Shown here: positions 35,905 to 45,225 of the stretch, piece by piece
Position numbering within the stretch: position 1 is the first letter of the stretch
Layout: every line of letters begins with the position of its first letter
DNA from: Dyella thiooxydans
Lineage (GTDB): Bacteria > Pseudomonadota > Gammaproteobacteria > Xanthomonadales > Rhodanobacteraceae
Reading direction: 5' to 3'
Assembly: GCF_001641285.1 (NCBI RefSeq)
Contig: NZ_CP014841.1
Span: 1,426,001-1,490,000, forward strand
DNA length: 64,000 nucleotides
Notes under the pieces: generated by a model
What the model saw: only the letters and a program-made list of their open reading frames with translations
Database searches by the model: none
What the model was told of the DNA's origin: nothing
Translations under genes and position numbers: made by a program

Positions 35905-36573
35905 ATGCCCGAGTGGCTGCACGTCCTCGCCCTTGTCTCGCTTGTCGTCGCCATGGCCTGCGCGGCGCTCATCGCCCTGGACATCGCGCTGGGCCGCCGC
36001 CAGCCGATGGCGATCATGAACCTGGTGTGGCCGATCACCGCGCTGTACGCCGGACCTCTGGGCCTGTGGGCCTACGCGAGGATCGGCCGCGCACCGAGGC
36101 ACGGCGACCACGGCCACCACGGCGAGCGCCCCTTTGCGCAGAGCGTGATGCTGGCCGCCACCCACTGCGGCAGCGGCTGCACGCTGGGCGACCTGACCGC
36201 CGAGAGCCTGCTGCTGGCGCTGCCGTTCACCCTGTTCGGCAGCGAGCTGCTGACCGGCTGGACGCTGGACTTCGTGTTCGCCTTCGTCATCGGCATCGCG
36301 TTCCAGTACTTCACGATCCGGCCGATGGGCGAGATGTCCGCACGAGAGGCCCTGCTGGCCGCGCTGAAGGCCGACACGCTCTCGCTGGTGTCCTGGCAGG
36401 TGGGCATGTACGGTTGGATGGCGATCGCCACGTTCGGCCTGTTCGGCGGCACGCTTGACAAGGCCGGGCCGGTGTTCTGGCTCATGATGCAGATTGCGAT
36501 GCTGGCGGGCTTCGCCACCGCCTGCCCGGTCAACGCGTGGCTGCTCAAACGCGGCATCAAGCATCCGATGTAG
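35905..36573 (+). CDS. DUF4396 domain-containing membrane protein
   Basis: 222 residues with five or six predicted TM helices. A His-rich cytoplasmic or periplasmic loop (RHGDHGHHGE) follows helix 2 and a CGSGC motif lies at the head of helix 3, suggesting metal binding. The helix FVFAFVIGIAFQYFTIRPMGE is characteristic of DUF4396. Often found near copper/heavy-metal genes. Here it lies between lipocalin and SDR genes, 63 bp after the first. Confidence 0.85.
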   Translation: MPEWLHVLALVSLVVAMACAALIALDIALGRRQPMAIMNLVWPITALYAGPLGLWAYARIGRAPRHGDHGHHGERPFAQSVMLAATHCGSGCTLGDLTAESLLLALPFTLFGSELLTGWTLDFVFAFVIGIAFQYFTIRPMGEMSAREALLAALKADTLSLVSWQVGMYGWMAIATFGLFGGTLDKAGPVFWLMMQIAMLAGFATACPVNAWLLKRGIKHPM

Positions 36574-36616
36574 CGCCGGGCCGCGTACCCGACGCGTTTC
36601 TTCCCGAGCCGCCGCC

Positions 36617-37399
36617 ATGCCTGACCACCCGCTGCTCATCCACGGCCTCGACGGCCCCGCCCACGTGCTGGTGACCGGCGCCAGCCGCGGCATCGGGCTG
36701 GCGATCACTGAAGCGCTGCTTGCCCACCCGCAGGTGTCCAGCGTGACCGCGGTCGCCCGCCACGCCTCCGGCAGTGCCGAGCTGGCGCGCCTCGGCGAAG
36801 CTGCACCCGGACGGCTGCACCGCGCAGACGTCGACCTCACCGACGAAGCCGCGCTCGACGCCCTGGCCGACGCGCTGGCGTCCCGCCACCCGTCACTCGC
36901 GCTGGTCGTGAACGCGGCGGGCGTGCTGCACGGCGATGGCCTGCAGCCGGAAAAGTCCGTACGCGAGGTGCGACGGCAGTCGCTGGAGCGGGTGTTCGCA
37001 CTCAACGCGTTCGCGCCGGTGCTGCTGGCCCGCGCCCTGCTGCCGCTGCTGGAGCGCGGCCCGGCGGTGTTCGCCTCGCTGTCGGCGCGGGTCGGCTCGA
37101 TCGGCGACAACCGTCTCGGCGGCTGGTACGCCTACCGCGCCTCGAAGGCGGCACAGAACCAGCTGATGAGAACGTTCGCGATCGAGTGGTCGCGCCGCAA
37201 CCGCCAGGGCTGCTGCCTGCTGCTGCATCCCGGCACGGTGGACACGGCCCTGTCCGCGCCGTTCCAGAAGAATGTACCGACCGCGAAGCTGTTCGAACCG
37301 GCGCGGGCGGCCTGCCAGTTGCTGGCGATCATCGCCAGCGCCACGCCCGCCGACAGCGGGCGCTTCATCGCCTGGGACGGCCAGGACATTCCCTGGTGA
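36617..37399 (+). CDS. SDR family oxidoreductase (C-factor-like)
   Basis: 260 residues. TGASRGIG cofactor motif at about residue 20, VVNAAGVLHGDG, catalytic SLSARVGSIGDNRLGGWYAY and YRASK. The pattern VGSIGDN..GGWYAYRASKAA matches the CsgA/C-factor group of SDRs. HPGTVDT gives the C-terminal family segment. Start at the ATG at 36617. Substrate unknown. Confidence 0.92.
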   Translation: MPDHPLLIHGLDGPAHVLVTGASRGIGLAITEALLAHPQVSSVTAVARHASGSAELARLGEAAPGRLHRADVDLTDEAALDALADALASRHPSLALVVNAAGVLHGDGLQPEKSVREVRRQSLERVFALNAFAPVLLARALLPLLERGPAVFASLSARVGSIGDNRLGGWYAYRASKAAQNQLMRTFAIEWSRRNRQGCCLLLHPGTVDTALSAPFQKNVPTAKLFEPARAACQLLAIIASATPADSGRFIAWDGQDIPW

Positions 37400-37421
37400 A
37401 GGGACGTCCCGGCCGCGGCGG

Positions 37422-38285
37422 TCAGTGTGCCGTGGTCGCGGCGGCCGGCGCAGCAGTCCCCTTGTGCAGGCCGCTGCCGACCAGCCGCGCACGCAGGTCG
37501 CGCAGCTTGGCCTTTACCGCCGCCTCGTTCTCCGCGCCGATGCGCACCATCGTGCGCTGGCCGATCGACAGCGATTGCAGCGACGGATCGGCGTAGGCGA
37601 AGCCTTCCTTGTACGGCACCACGGCCAGCGGGCCGGTCGGCTCCGGCGAAGCCAGCAGGTGGTCGATCACCGCGATCAGGCGGTCGTTGAAGTAGGCATG
37701 CGGGTAGCCCAGCTCACGATAGGCCTGCTGGAACAGCGGGTAGCTGTGCACGTACCAGTCCACCAGCGCCTGGCTGTCCACCGCCTGCATCGCCTTGACG
37801 TAGGGCGCGTAGCGCGCGGCGTTCGCCGCGTCGACGACCTTCTGGCCGTTCGCGTCCTGCGTCTTCAGGCTGCCCTTGGCCGGGCGCACTGGCAGGATGA
37901 ACGGGCTGAGGTCCTGGCGGGGCAGCGCGTCCACCGTGGCCACGATGCGCGGGATGATCGACTGGTGTACCAGCCAGGCGCCGACGTCGCTGCCCGGCGC
38001 GAGCGCCGCCAGGCCCTGCAGCACGCTGGCATCGCTGTCGCCCAGCGCCGGCAGCGGCGCGGTGCTGGCCGCGGCGGGGGCCGTCTGTGCCTGTTCGATC
38101 GGATGCGCGATGGCCGGGGCCGTGCTGGCCGGAGCCGGAACCGGGGCCGTGGCAGCCGCGACCGGAGCCGGACGGGCCTGATCGGCCTTGCGGGCACGCT
38201 GCACCAGGAACCAGGCAGCGAACGCGATCAGGACCACTGCGATGACGGCGAATACCCAGCCACCACCGGAGAAACGCTTGCTCAT
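37422..38285 (-). CDS. DUF3014 domain-containing membrane-anchored protein
   Basis: 287 residues: MSKRFSGGG, one TM helix (WVFAVIAVVLIAFAAWFLV), a Pro/Ala-rich linker (about 45-85), then the DUF3014 domain (ALPRQDLSPFILPVRPAKG, AARYAPYVKAMQAVDSQALVD, FNDRLIAVIDHLL). Start at 38285; in-frame codons upstream lack homology. Envelope protein of unknown function, found singly in many Xanthomonadales. Convergent with the SDR gene. Confidence 0.88.
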   Translation of the reverse strand: MSKRFSGGGWVFAVIAVVLIAFAAWFLVQRARKADQARPAPVAAATAPVPAPASTAPAIAHPIEQAQTAPAAASTAPLPALGDSDASVLQGLAALAPGSDVGAWLVHQSIIPRIVATVDALPRQDLSPFILPVRPAKGSLKTQDANGQKVVDAANAARYAPYVKAMQAVDSQALVDWYVHSYPLFQQAYRELGYPHAYFNDRLIAVIDHLLASPEPTGPLAVVPYKEGFAYADPSLQSLSIGQRTMVRIGAENEAAVKAKLRDLRARLVGSGLHKGTAAPAAATTAH

Positions 38286-38510
38286 GACTTTGACCTTTGG
38301 CTGTGACCCGAACCACTCGACCCGGAGCGGCAGGATTCGTTCATTTGCATTCGATGGAGCGACGGCATCCGGCCGACGTCCTCCCCGGTATCGTGCCCGA
38401 TAGCGCGGGTGCCCGTCCGGCAAAAGAGCCGCAGCTTTTGTCGCGGGCTTCGGTTATCGTGGCACTGCAGGGGGGAGGCCCACATGGTAACAATCGGGAA
38501 GCTCTAGGGC

Positions 38511-40664
38511 ATGGTCGAGGCTGCAGGTCACGCCGTCTTCGGCTACTACACGGCTGCGCTCGTGGCCACTGCCTGTATTGCGGTCACCTCCAGCATCCAG
38601 TTCCTGATCATCGGCCTGCGCCAGCAACGCGATCGCCTGTACCTCTCCTACGCGATGCTGTGCCTGTGCATCGCCGGCCTGTCCTTCTTCAATGCGCTGT
38701 TCGGTCTGGCGCACGATCAGGCCCGCGCAGTACAGATGCTAAGAGTGATGTGCACCTCGGCCGCGGTGTCATTCCCATTCTTTTTTACCTTTGTTGGTGC
38801 CTACACCAAGCGCTCACTCAGCACGCGGGCACTGCTTGTGATCACCGCGGCCGCTATTGCGTTCGCCGCCTACAACCAGTTCGCCCCCGGCACGATGTTC
38901 TATTCGCACATCAGCGGCATGCAGTCGGCCGAACTGCCCTGGGGCGAATGGATCACCAAGATCAACGGTGTGCCGTCACCGGTCGGTTGGACCTTCCACC
39001 TGCTGACCTACCTGGCCTTCGCCTGGGCGCTGCTGATGACCGCGCTGCAGTTCCGCCGCGGCGAGCGCCTGCCGGCCACGCTGCTCGGACTGTGCCTGCT
39101 GACCCAGTTCGCAGCGCTGTTGTGGGGCGACATCGTGATCGACCTGATGGGCATGCCCTACCCCTATCTGGATGCGTTCTCGTTCCTCCCGTTCGTGTTG
39201 CTGATGGGCCTGTCGATGGCCAGCCAGCTGCACCAGCGCACGCTGCAACTGGAGCGGACCACACGCCACCTGCGGGAAGAGGCGGCGACGCGGGAACAGG
39301 CCGAACTGAGCCTGCGCCACCTGGCCTACCACGATCCGCTGACCGGCCTGCCCAACCGCCGCAGCGTGATGGACATGATGGCCGAGATGGCCGCCGAGGC
39401 GAGACGGCACCGTGGCACGTGCGCCGCGATGGTGATCGACCTGGACAACTTCAAGACGATCAACGACGCACTCGGCCACCACGTCGGCGACCGTCTGCTC
39501 GAAGCGGTCGCCGATCGCCTGCTCGGAGCCGTCCCGGCCGGCTCCGCGCTGGGGCGCCTCGGCGGCGACGAGTTCGTGGTGGTCATCGGCCAGTTGTCGG
39601 CGGAGGAAAGCGACGCGGCAAGCCACATCGAAGCAGTGGCGCAGCAGATACGCATGCGGCTCGCCGCGCCGGTCAGCGTCGACAGTCGCGTGCTGGCCGT
39701 GGGCGCAAGCGTCGGAGTAGCGCTGTTCGGCGGGCGCGACGGCGAGCCAAACGACGTCATCCGCCGCGCCGATATCGCCCTGTACCGGGCCAAGGCCGCC
39801 GGACGCAATGCGGTTCGGCTGTTCGAGCCGGACATGCAGGTGGCTGCCGACGAGCGGCTGGAGCTCGAGCGCGGCCTGCGCGCGGCGGTCGAACACCTGG
39901 ACGAGGAGCACTCGTTCCAGCTGCATTTCCAGCCGCAGGTGCGGATGAATGGCCAGCTGATGGGTGCCGAGGCGCTGCTGCGCTGGCGTCACCCCACGCT
40001 GGGAGACGTGTCACCCGAGGTATTCATCCCGATCGCCGAGGAAACCGGACTGATCCACGACCTCGGTGCGTGGGTGGTCCGCCAGACCTGCGAACACATC
40101 CGCACCTGGGACGCTCAGCGGGTGGATTTCGGCGAGCACCTGGCGGTGAACGTCAGCCCCTGGCAGCTCTCCCATCCCGGCTTCGTCGACTCCATGGAAC
40201 GGCTGGTTCGCGAAGCGGGCGTGCAGCCGGGACGGATCACCCTGGAGCTGACCGAGAGCGCGCTGCTGCAGGGCTTCGAGTCGGCCCTGCAGACGATGTA
40301 CGCGCTGGCCGGCATCGGCTTCCGGCTGGCGCTGGACGACTTCGGCACCGGCTACTCCTCGCTCGCGTATCTGAGCCAGCTGCCGCTGCACGAGCTGAAG
40401 ATCGACCGCTCGTTCATCTGCGGACTGCGTCCGGAAGCGCCCAGCCCACTGGCCAGCTTCATCGTCGACGTCGGCCATCGCCTGGGCATGACCACCATCG
40501 CCGAGGGCGTGGAAAGCAAGAGCCAGCGCGCCACGCTGGCCGCGCTTGGCTGCGATGGAATGCAGGGTTACCTGCTCTGTCCGCCGCTGCGGCACGATGC
40601 TTTCGCGGAGTGGCTCGAGAACCATGAAAGGACGCGGCGGGCGGCCGCCCAGCAGGCGCCATGA
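38511..40664 (+). CDS. 7TM-type membrane GGDEF-EAL protein
   Basis: 717 residues. Seven predicted TM helices (about 10-245) form an unnamed integral sensor, then a linker coiled coil, GGDEF (about 270-435; RLGGDEF) and EAL (about 450-700; AEALLRWRHP, DDFGTGYSSLAYL). The I-site is missing (PAGS at the position of RxxD). The EAL motif is intact. Likely bifunctional, or mainly a phosphodiesterase. ATG at 38511 with GGGAAG upstream. Divergent from DUF3014. Confidence 0.92.
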   Translation: MVEAAGHAVFGYYTAALVATACIAVTSSIQFLIIGLRQQRDRLYLSYAMLCLCIAGLSFFNALFGLAHDQARAVQMLRVMCTSAAVSFPFFFTFVGAYTKRSLSTRALLVITAAAIAFAAYNQFAPGTMFYSHISGMQSAELPWGEWITKINGVPSPVGWTFHLLTYLAFAWALLMTALQFRRGERLPATLLGLCLLTQFAALLWGDIVIDLMGMPYPYLDAFSFLPFVLLMGLSMASQLHQRTLQLERTTRHLREEAATREQAELSLRHLAYHDPLTGLPNRRSVMDMMAEMAAEARRHRGTCAAMVIDLDNFKTINDALGHHVGDRLLEAVADRLLGAVPAGSALGRLGGDEFVVVIGQLSAEESDAASHIEAVAQQIRMRLAAPVSVDSRVLAVGASVGVALFGGRDGEPNDVIRRADIALYRAKAAGRNAVRLFEPDMQVAADERLELERGLRAAVEHLDEEHSFQLHFQPQVRMNGQLMGAEALLRWRHPTLGDVSPEVFIPIAEETGLIHDLGAWVVRQTCEHIRTWDAQRVDFGEHLAVNVSPWQLSHPGFVDSMERLVREAGVQPGRITLELTESALLQGFESALQTMYALAGIGFRLALDDFGTGYSSLAYLSQLPLHELKIDRSFICGLRPEAPSPLASFIVDVGHRLGMTTIAEGVESKSQRATLAALGCDGMQGYLLCPPLRHDAFAEWLENHERTRRAAAQQAP

Positions 40665-41260
40665 AGCGCCTTCAGTCGATGCCCGTAGTGATCGACAACC
40701 GGTTACTTCCCGCCTGCCTGGCGTTGTAGGGCGCCGCGATCGAACGTCAGCGCCGGTGATGCCCACGTCCGCAAGGCCACTGGCGGGGCCGAACAGCTTC
40801 CGGCGCCCCCCCCCCCGCTCCCGCGGGCAACCCCATGATCCGTGCGGGTCAGTATGTGACCCTGTGGGTCCGCGAGCACGCCGAGATCGTCGGCAAGGAT
40901 GTCCGTCGGCGTGCCAGGCACATCGCGCCGAACGAAACTCCGGTATCCGCCGGCCGCACCCGCAGGACGCGAGTGCCACGCAGCGAGAGCGAACCTCGGT
41001 CGTCGCAAAACCCCCGACCCGACATCCGCATGTCCGCTCCCTTCACTTCGCAGACCGGATGTCCGCAGCCCAGCCCTCCCCGTGCGGGGCGGGTACGGCG
41101 AGCCAGCCGAGACGGGAGCTGGCGCGGAGACGGAAAATCGGCGGCGGCAGCGATGCAGCACTGGGCCCGCCATCGGTCCGGCGCTGCCTCGTCCGCGCAC
41201 CCGTGCTACGTTGCATCCAGCCGCGCCGGCACAAGCGCGTACACGTGCAAGGAGCCCGAC
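40665..41260. other. 596-bp intergenic region with a C11 tract
   Basis: No confident gene. It contains a run of 11 C at 40806-40816, a long homopolymer for this genome. Long open frames on both strands (for example the minus-strand frame with DILADDLGVLADPQGHIL) have no start, ribosome binding site or known homology and follow from high GC content. AAGGAG at 41249 is the ribosome binding site of the next gene. Confidence 0.5.
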
Positions 41261-42013
41261 GTGCCCCGCCGTCTTGCCTGCCAACTGGCCGTCCTGATCG
41301 TCTCGATCATCCTGCTGTGCGGCTGTGCCTCCACCGGCGACCCGCGCCGCCCGATCCCCAGCCGCCTCATGCCTTCCGGGGCCCACGCGACGCAGCTGGT
41401 CGTGGTGCTTCCCGGCCGTGGTGACAGCATCGACGCCTTGCTGCGTCATCGCGTGGCGGAACTCGTGCAGCGTCGATGGCCCGACGCCGACGTGCTGCTG
41501 ACCGGCCTGACCCTTCCCTACTACCGTGCCGGGGAGGCGATCCCCCGGCTGGACCAGCAGATCGTCAGGCCGGCGCTCGGCCGTTACCGGAGGGTCTGGC
41601 TGGTCGGCATCTCGCTGGGCGGCCTGGGTGCCCTGCTCTACGACCAGGCGCACCCCGGGGTGGTCCACGGACTGTTGCTGTTGTCGCCCTACCTCGGCGA
41701 CGCACCGATCCACCGCGAGATCGTCGCCGCGGGTGGCCTCACCTCCTGGAAGCCGGGCCCGGTCCGGCCGGTCGGTCCGCAGACGTTCCAGCGCGAGCTG
41801 TGGCGCTCCCTGCAGCAATGGCGGCAACGCCCCGGCCGCACAGCCACGACGTGGCTGGCCTACGGCGACCACGAGCGCTTCCGTGCGCCGATCGAGCTGA
41901 TGTCCCCGCTGCTTACCCCGGATCACGTGGTGATGCTTCCCGGCCACCATGACTGGACGCTCTGGTCGACCGCGCTGCCGATGCTGCTGGAACGTGCCGG
42001 CGCATCGCCATGA
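41261..42013 (+). CDS. alpha/beta hydrolase lipoprotein
   Basis: 250 residues. GTG start at 41261 (AAGGAG 7 bases upstream). VPRRLACQLAVLIV then ILLCGC gives a lipoprotein signal with lipobox LCGC. Alpha/beta hydrolase fold: LVVVLPGRGDSIDAL (oxyanion region), GISLGGLGALL (nucleophile elbow GxSxG), and GHHDWTLW with the likely catalytic His. Size is minimal for the fold. Substrate unknown; membrane-anchored esterase or thioesterase. Confidence 0.85.
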   Translation: MPRRLACQLAVLIVSIILLCGCASTGDPRRPIPSRLMPSGAHATQLVVVLPGRGDSIDALLRHRVAELVQRRWPDADVLLTGLTLPYYRAGEAIPRLDQQIVRPALGRYRRVWLVGISLGGLGALLYDQAHPGVVHGLLLLSPYLGDAPIHREIVAAGGLTSWKPGPVRPVGPQTFQRELWRSLQQWRQRPGRTATTWLAYGDHERFRAPIELMSPLLTPDHVVMLPGHHDWTLWSTALPMLLERAGASP

Positions 42014-42039
42014 GGTGACCCGCGAAATCGGCACGCATC

Positions 42040-43479
42040 ATGCATACGCCACCGAGTCCCCGAACGAACCGGCATCCCCAGACCATGACTCCCCCCGGCT
42101 ACCTCCCCCCGCTGGCCAACGTGATCGATCTGCTGGTCGACGCCGTCTGCGTGGTGAACGACCAGCATGAGTTCGTCTATGTCAGCGCGTCGAGCGAACA
42201 GATCTTCGGCTACCGGCCGGAGGAAATGATCGGTCGCCCCATGACCGACTTCATGCATCCGGACGACCATGCGCGCACCTTCACCCATGTCGCTTCCATC
42301 GTGGATGGCACCGCCTCGCCGCACTTCGAGAACCGCTATGTCCGCAAGGACGGCAGCGTAGTCGACGTAATGTGGACTGCCCGCCACTCGCCGGAGGACG
42401 GCGTGCGGGTGGCGGTGGCCCGCGATGTCACCGGCCGCAAGCGGTCCGAATTGCTGCAGTCTGCGCTGTACGCCATCTCCGAGGCGGCCCACGCCGCCGC
42501 CGACCTGAGCGAGCTGTTCGGCCGCGTGCACGAGATCATCGGCGGCCTGCTGCCGGCGCGGAACTGCTTCGTCGCCCTGCACGACGAACTCGAGGGAACC
42601 ATCAGCTTCCCCTACTTCGTCGACGAATTCGATGCCCCGCCCGAACCGCGCCGGCTCGATTCCGGGACGCTCAGCGGGGAGGTCATCGGTAGCGGAAGAC
42701 CCTTGCTGTTCCGATCCGACGATGCCGAACATCCGTGCGAAAGCGTCCGTGCGGTCATCGCCCGCCGCCCGCCCGGCCACGCGCCGCTGGCCTGGCTCGG
42801 CGTTCCGCTGATCGCTCCGCGCGGCGTGATCGGAGCGCTGGTGGTGCAGAGCTACAGCGGCGAGGTGACCTACGGGGAAAGTGATCTGCAGCTGCTGCAG
42901 TTCGTCTCCACCCAGGTCGCGGCGGCGATCGAACGCAAGCAGATCCAGGCCCAGCTCAACCATCTGGCGCTTTACGACCACCTCACCGACCTGCCCAACC
43001 GCACGCTGCTCCGCGACCGGCTGGCGAATGCGCTGTCGCTGGCCCGGCGTGAGGTCGGTCGCGTCGCCATGCTGTTCCTCGACCTGGACCGCTTCAAGGA
43101 CATCAACGACCAGCAGGGCCACAGCGCCGGCGACCAGTTGTTGCAGGAAGTTGCCAGGCGCCTGACCGGCTGCGTACGCGAATCGGACACCGTGGCGCGC
43201 CTGAGCGGGGACGAGTTCGCCGTGCTGCTGCCACGGATCGAGCAGCACGAGGACGCACTGCGCGTGGCCGAGAAGCTGCGCCGCGCGATGCATCAGCCGT
43301 TCGCCATGAAAGGCGGATCGGTACGGGTATCGGCCAGCATCGGGATCGCCCTGTACCCCGACCACGGAGAGAGCGAGGACACCCTGCTCAGGCTCGCCGA
43401 CGACGCCATGTACGCGGCGAAACGACGCGGCGGCAATCGCCTGCTGATGAGCATGGTGCCGCCCGCCATGGACGACTAG
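42040..43479 (+). CDS. PAS-GAF-GGDEF diguanylate cyclase
   Basis: 479-residue soluble protein: PAS (about 28-140; YVSASSEQIFGYRPEEMIGRP), GAF (about 150-300), GGDEF (about 315-475). The signature is RLSGDEF, with Ser replacing the first Gly, a variant seen in active cyclases; the I-site RESD is present. No EAL. An alternative start at 42085 would remove 15 residues; neither has a clear ribosome binding site. Follows the hydrolase lipoprotein by 26 bp and may be co-transcribed. Confidence 0.9.
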   Translation: MHTPPSPRTNRHPQTMTPPGYLPPLANVIDLLVDAVCVVNDQHEFVYVSASSEQIFGYRPEEMIGRPMTDFMHPDDHARTFTHVASIVDGTASPHFENRYVRKDGSVVDVMWTARHSPEDGVRVAVARDVTGRKRSELLQSALYAISEAAHAAADLSELFGRVHEIIGGLLPARNCFVALHDELEGTISFPYFVDEFDAPPEPRRLDSGTLSGEVIGSGRPLLFRSDDAEHPCESVRAVIARRPPGHAPLAWLGVPLIAPRGVIGALVVQSYSGEVTYGESDLQLLQFVSTQVAAAIERKQIQAQLNHLALYDHLTDLPNRTLLRDRLANALSLARREVGRVAMLFLDLDRFKDINDQQGHSAGDQLLQEVARRLTGCVRESDTVARLSGDEFAVLLPRIEQHEDALRVAEKLRRAMHQPFAMKGGSVRVSASIGIALYPDHGESEDTLLRLADDAMYAAKRRGGNRLLMSMVPPAMDD

Positions 43480-43576
43480 GCCGGGCGCGACCGGCGCCAT
43501 TGTTGACCAGCATCAAGAAGAGCCGCGAACCGGGCGCGATAGTGGGGCATCCGACACCCCACATGGAGCTTCCGTC

Positions 43577-44122
43577 ATGCGCCGACCCATCCTGTTCTCC
43601 CTCGCGGCAGCCACCCTCTCGCTGGCGTGCAGCCTGCCGTCGCCGGCCTTTTCCGCCGGACAGCAAGGCCGTCCCGTCGCCGGCAGCACGGCGGGCGGCA
43701 AAACCATCTACGGATCGCAACTGATGACCCCCGCCGAACGCAATGCGTATCGGCAGAAGATGCGCAGCCTCAAGACGGCGCAGGAACGCCAGGCGTTTCG
43801 ATCGCAGCACCACGAGGAGATGCAGAAACGCGCCCAGGAGCGCGGCATGCAGTTGCCCGACATGCCTCCGATGGGAGGAGCGCGCGGCGGCATGGGACCG
43901 GGTATGGGACCGGGCATGAACAAAGGCATGGGACGGGGGATGAACCAGGGAATGAACCAGGGGATGGGGCCGGGCATGCAGCCCATGCAGACCCAGCAGG
44001 AAACCCGTGAGCGCACCCGGCCGCAGACGCCGTCGTCGTCCGGCAAGGGCGATCCGGCGCGCACCCAGACCGAGCAGGAGCAGCGCGAGCGCAGCACGGG
44101 TGACGACAGCGGCGGCAACTGA
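43577..44122 (+). CDS. secreted Met/Gly-rich protein
   Basis: 181 residues with a signal peptide (LFSLAAATLSLACSLPSPAFSA without its first few residues). The middle (IYGSQLMTPAERNAYRQKMR, then ERQAFRSQHHEEMQKRAQERG) is helical and basic and recurs in proteobacterial envelope proteins. Residues about 98-138 are a low-complexity Met-Gly-Pro-Asn region of GMGPGM/GMNQGM units with over ten Met, resembling Met-rich copper(I)-binding sequences. It precedes the di-heme peroxidase by 44 bp on the same strand, which supports a metal or redox role. Confidence 0.78.
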   Translation: MRRPILFSLAAATLSLACSLPSPAFSAGQQGRPVAGSTAGGKTIYGSQLMTPAERNAYRQKMRSLKTAQERQAFRSQHHEEMQKRAQERGMQLPDMPPMGGARGGMGPGMGPGMNKGMGRGMNQGMNQGMGPGMQPMQTQQETRERTRPQTPSSSGKGDPARTQTEQEQRERSTGDDSGGN

Positions 44123-44166
44123 TTGCGCGCCACGCTTTCCTGTCCCGCCACCGGAGGAACGATGCC

Positions 44167-45207
44167 ATGCGATCACTTTCCCTCATCGCGTCACTGTCGC
44201 TGGCCAGCCTGCTGGCCGCACCCGCCTGGTCGCAGTCGGACCTGCAGCACCAGGCCCAGCAGCTGTTCAAGCCGATTCCCTCGACGCCGCCGGCCCTGCC
44301 GGGCAATCCGGCAACGGCGCAGCGCGTGGCACTGGGCAAGATGCTCTACTTCGATCCTCGCCTGTCCGAAAGTCATGCGATCAGCTGCAACTCGTGCCAC
44401 ATGGTCGGCATGGGCGGCGTGGACCTGCAGGAGACCTCGCTCGGCCACCGCTGGCAGCACGGTGGCCGCAACGCGCCCACGGTGTACAACGCGGTGTTCG
44501 ACATCGCCCAGTTCTGGGACGGCCGCGCCAAGGATCTCGAGCAGCAGGCCGGCGGGCCATTGGTCAATCCGGTGGAGATGGATACCACCGAGGCCCACGT
44601 GGTCGAGCAGCTGCGCGCCATCCCGGGCTATGTCCAGGCGTTCGCCAAGGCGTTCCCCGGGGGAAGCGACGCGATCACGTTCGAAAACATCCGTCGTGCC
44701 ATCGCCTTGTTCGAAGCCACGCTGATCACTCCGAACGCGCCATTCGACCGCTATCTCAAGGGCGATGCCAAGGCGCTCGATGCGAGCCAGCGCGAGGGGC
44801 TGGCGCTGTTCATCAACAAGGGCTGTGCCGCCTGCCACGCCGGCATCAACGTGGGTGGTGCCATGTATGCGCCATTCGGCGTGGTCGAGCGTCCCGGTGC
44901 AGAGATCCTGCCGCCGGACGATCGCGGCCGCTTCGCGGTGACCAAGACGGCGAGCGACGCCTACGTGTTCCGCGTGCCGTCGCTGCGCAACGTCGCGCTG
45001 ACGCCGCCGTACTTCCACTCGGGCAAGGTCTGGGACCTGCGCCAGGCGGTGGCGGTAATGGGCAGCAGCCAGCTCGGGGCCCAGCTCACGGACGCGGAGA
45101 TCGACAGCATCACCGCCTTCCTCGGCAGTCTTTCCGGCGATCAGCCGCAGGTCACCTTGCCGATCCTGCCGCCCAGCGTCGCCACGACGCCGCGACCCAA
45201 ACCCTGA
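44167..45207 (+). CDS. di-heme cytochrome c peroxidase family protein
   Basis: 346-residue periplasmic protein with signal peptide (cleavage near AWSQ). Two heme c sites: CNSCH at about residue 74 (low-potential domain) and CAACH at about residue 221. The family segments LGKMLYFDPRLSES, GGRNAPTVYNAVFD, NPVEMDTT, and FRVPSLRNVALTPPYFHSG are present. Reduces hydrogen peroxide or belongs to the MauG-like group; the presence of a cupredoxin/Met-rich neighbour does not decide between them. Followed by cytochrome b561, the likely electron donor path from the quinone pool. Confidence 0.93.
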   Translation: MRSLSLIASLSLASLLAAPAWSQSDLQHQAQQLFKPIPSTPPALPGNPATAQRVALGKMLYFDPRLSESHAISCNSCHMVGMGGVDLQETSLGHRWQHGGRNAPTVYNAVFDIAQFWDGRAKDLEQQAGGPLVNPVEMDTTEAHVVEQLRAIPGYVQAFAKAFPGGSDAITFENIRRAIALFEATLITPNAPFDRYLKGDAKALDASQREGLALFINKGCAACHAGINVGGAMYAPFGVVERPGAEILPPDDRGRFAVTKTASDAYVFRVPSLRNVALTPPYFHSGKVWDLRQAVAVMGSSQLGAQLTDAEIDSITAFLGSLSGDQPQVTLPILPPSVATTPRPKP

Positions 45208-45225
45208 GCCCGAGGTCTCCGACCG

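Noticed and set aside
40703-42034. 443-codon minus-strand frame across the C11 tract and the lipoprotein hydrolase
   Set aside because: Includes a HisG-like string ADVGITGADV, but the surrounding sequence does not fit HisG, the frame crosses a C homopolymer, and there is no start signal.
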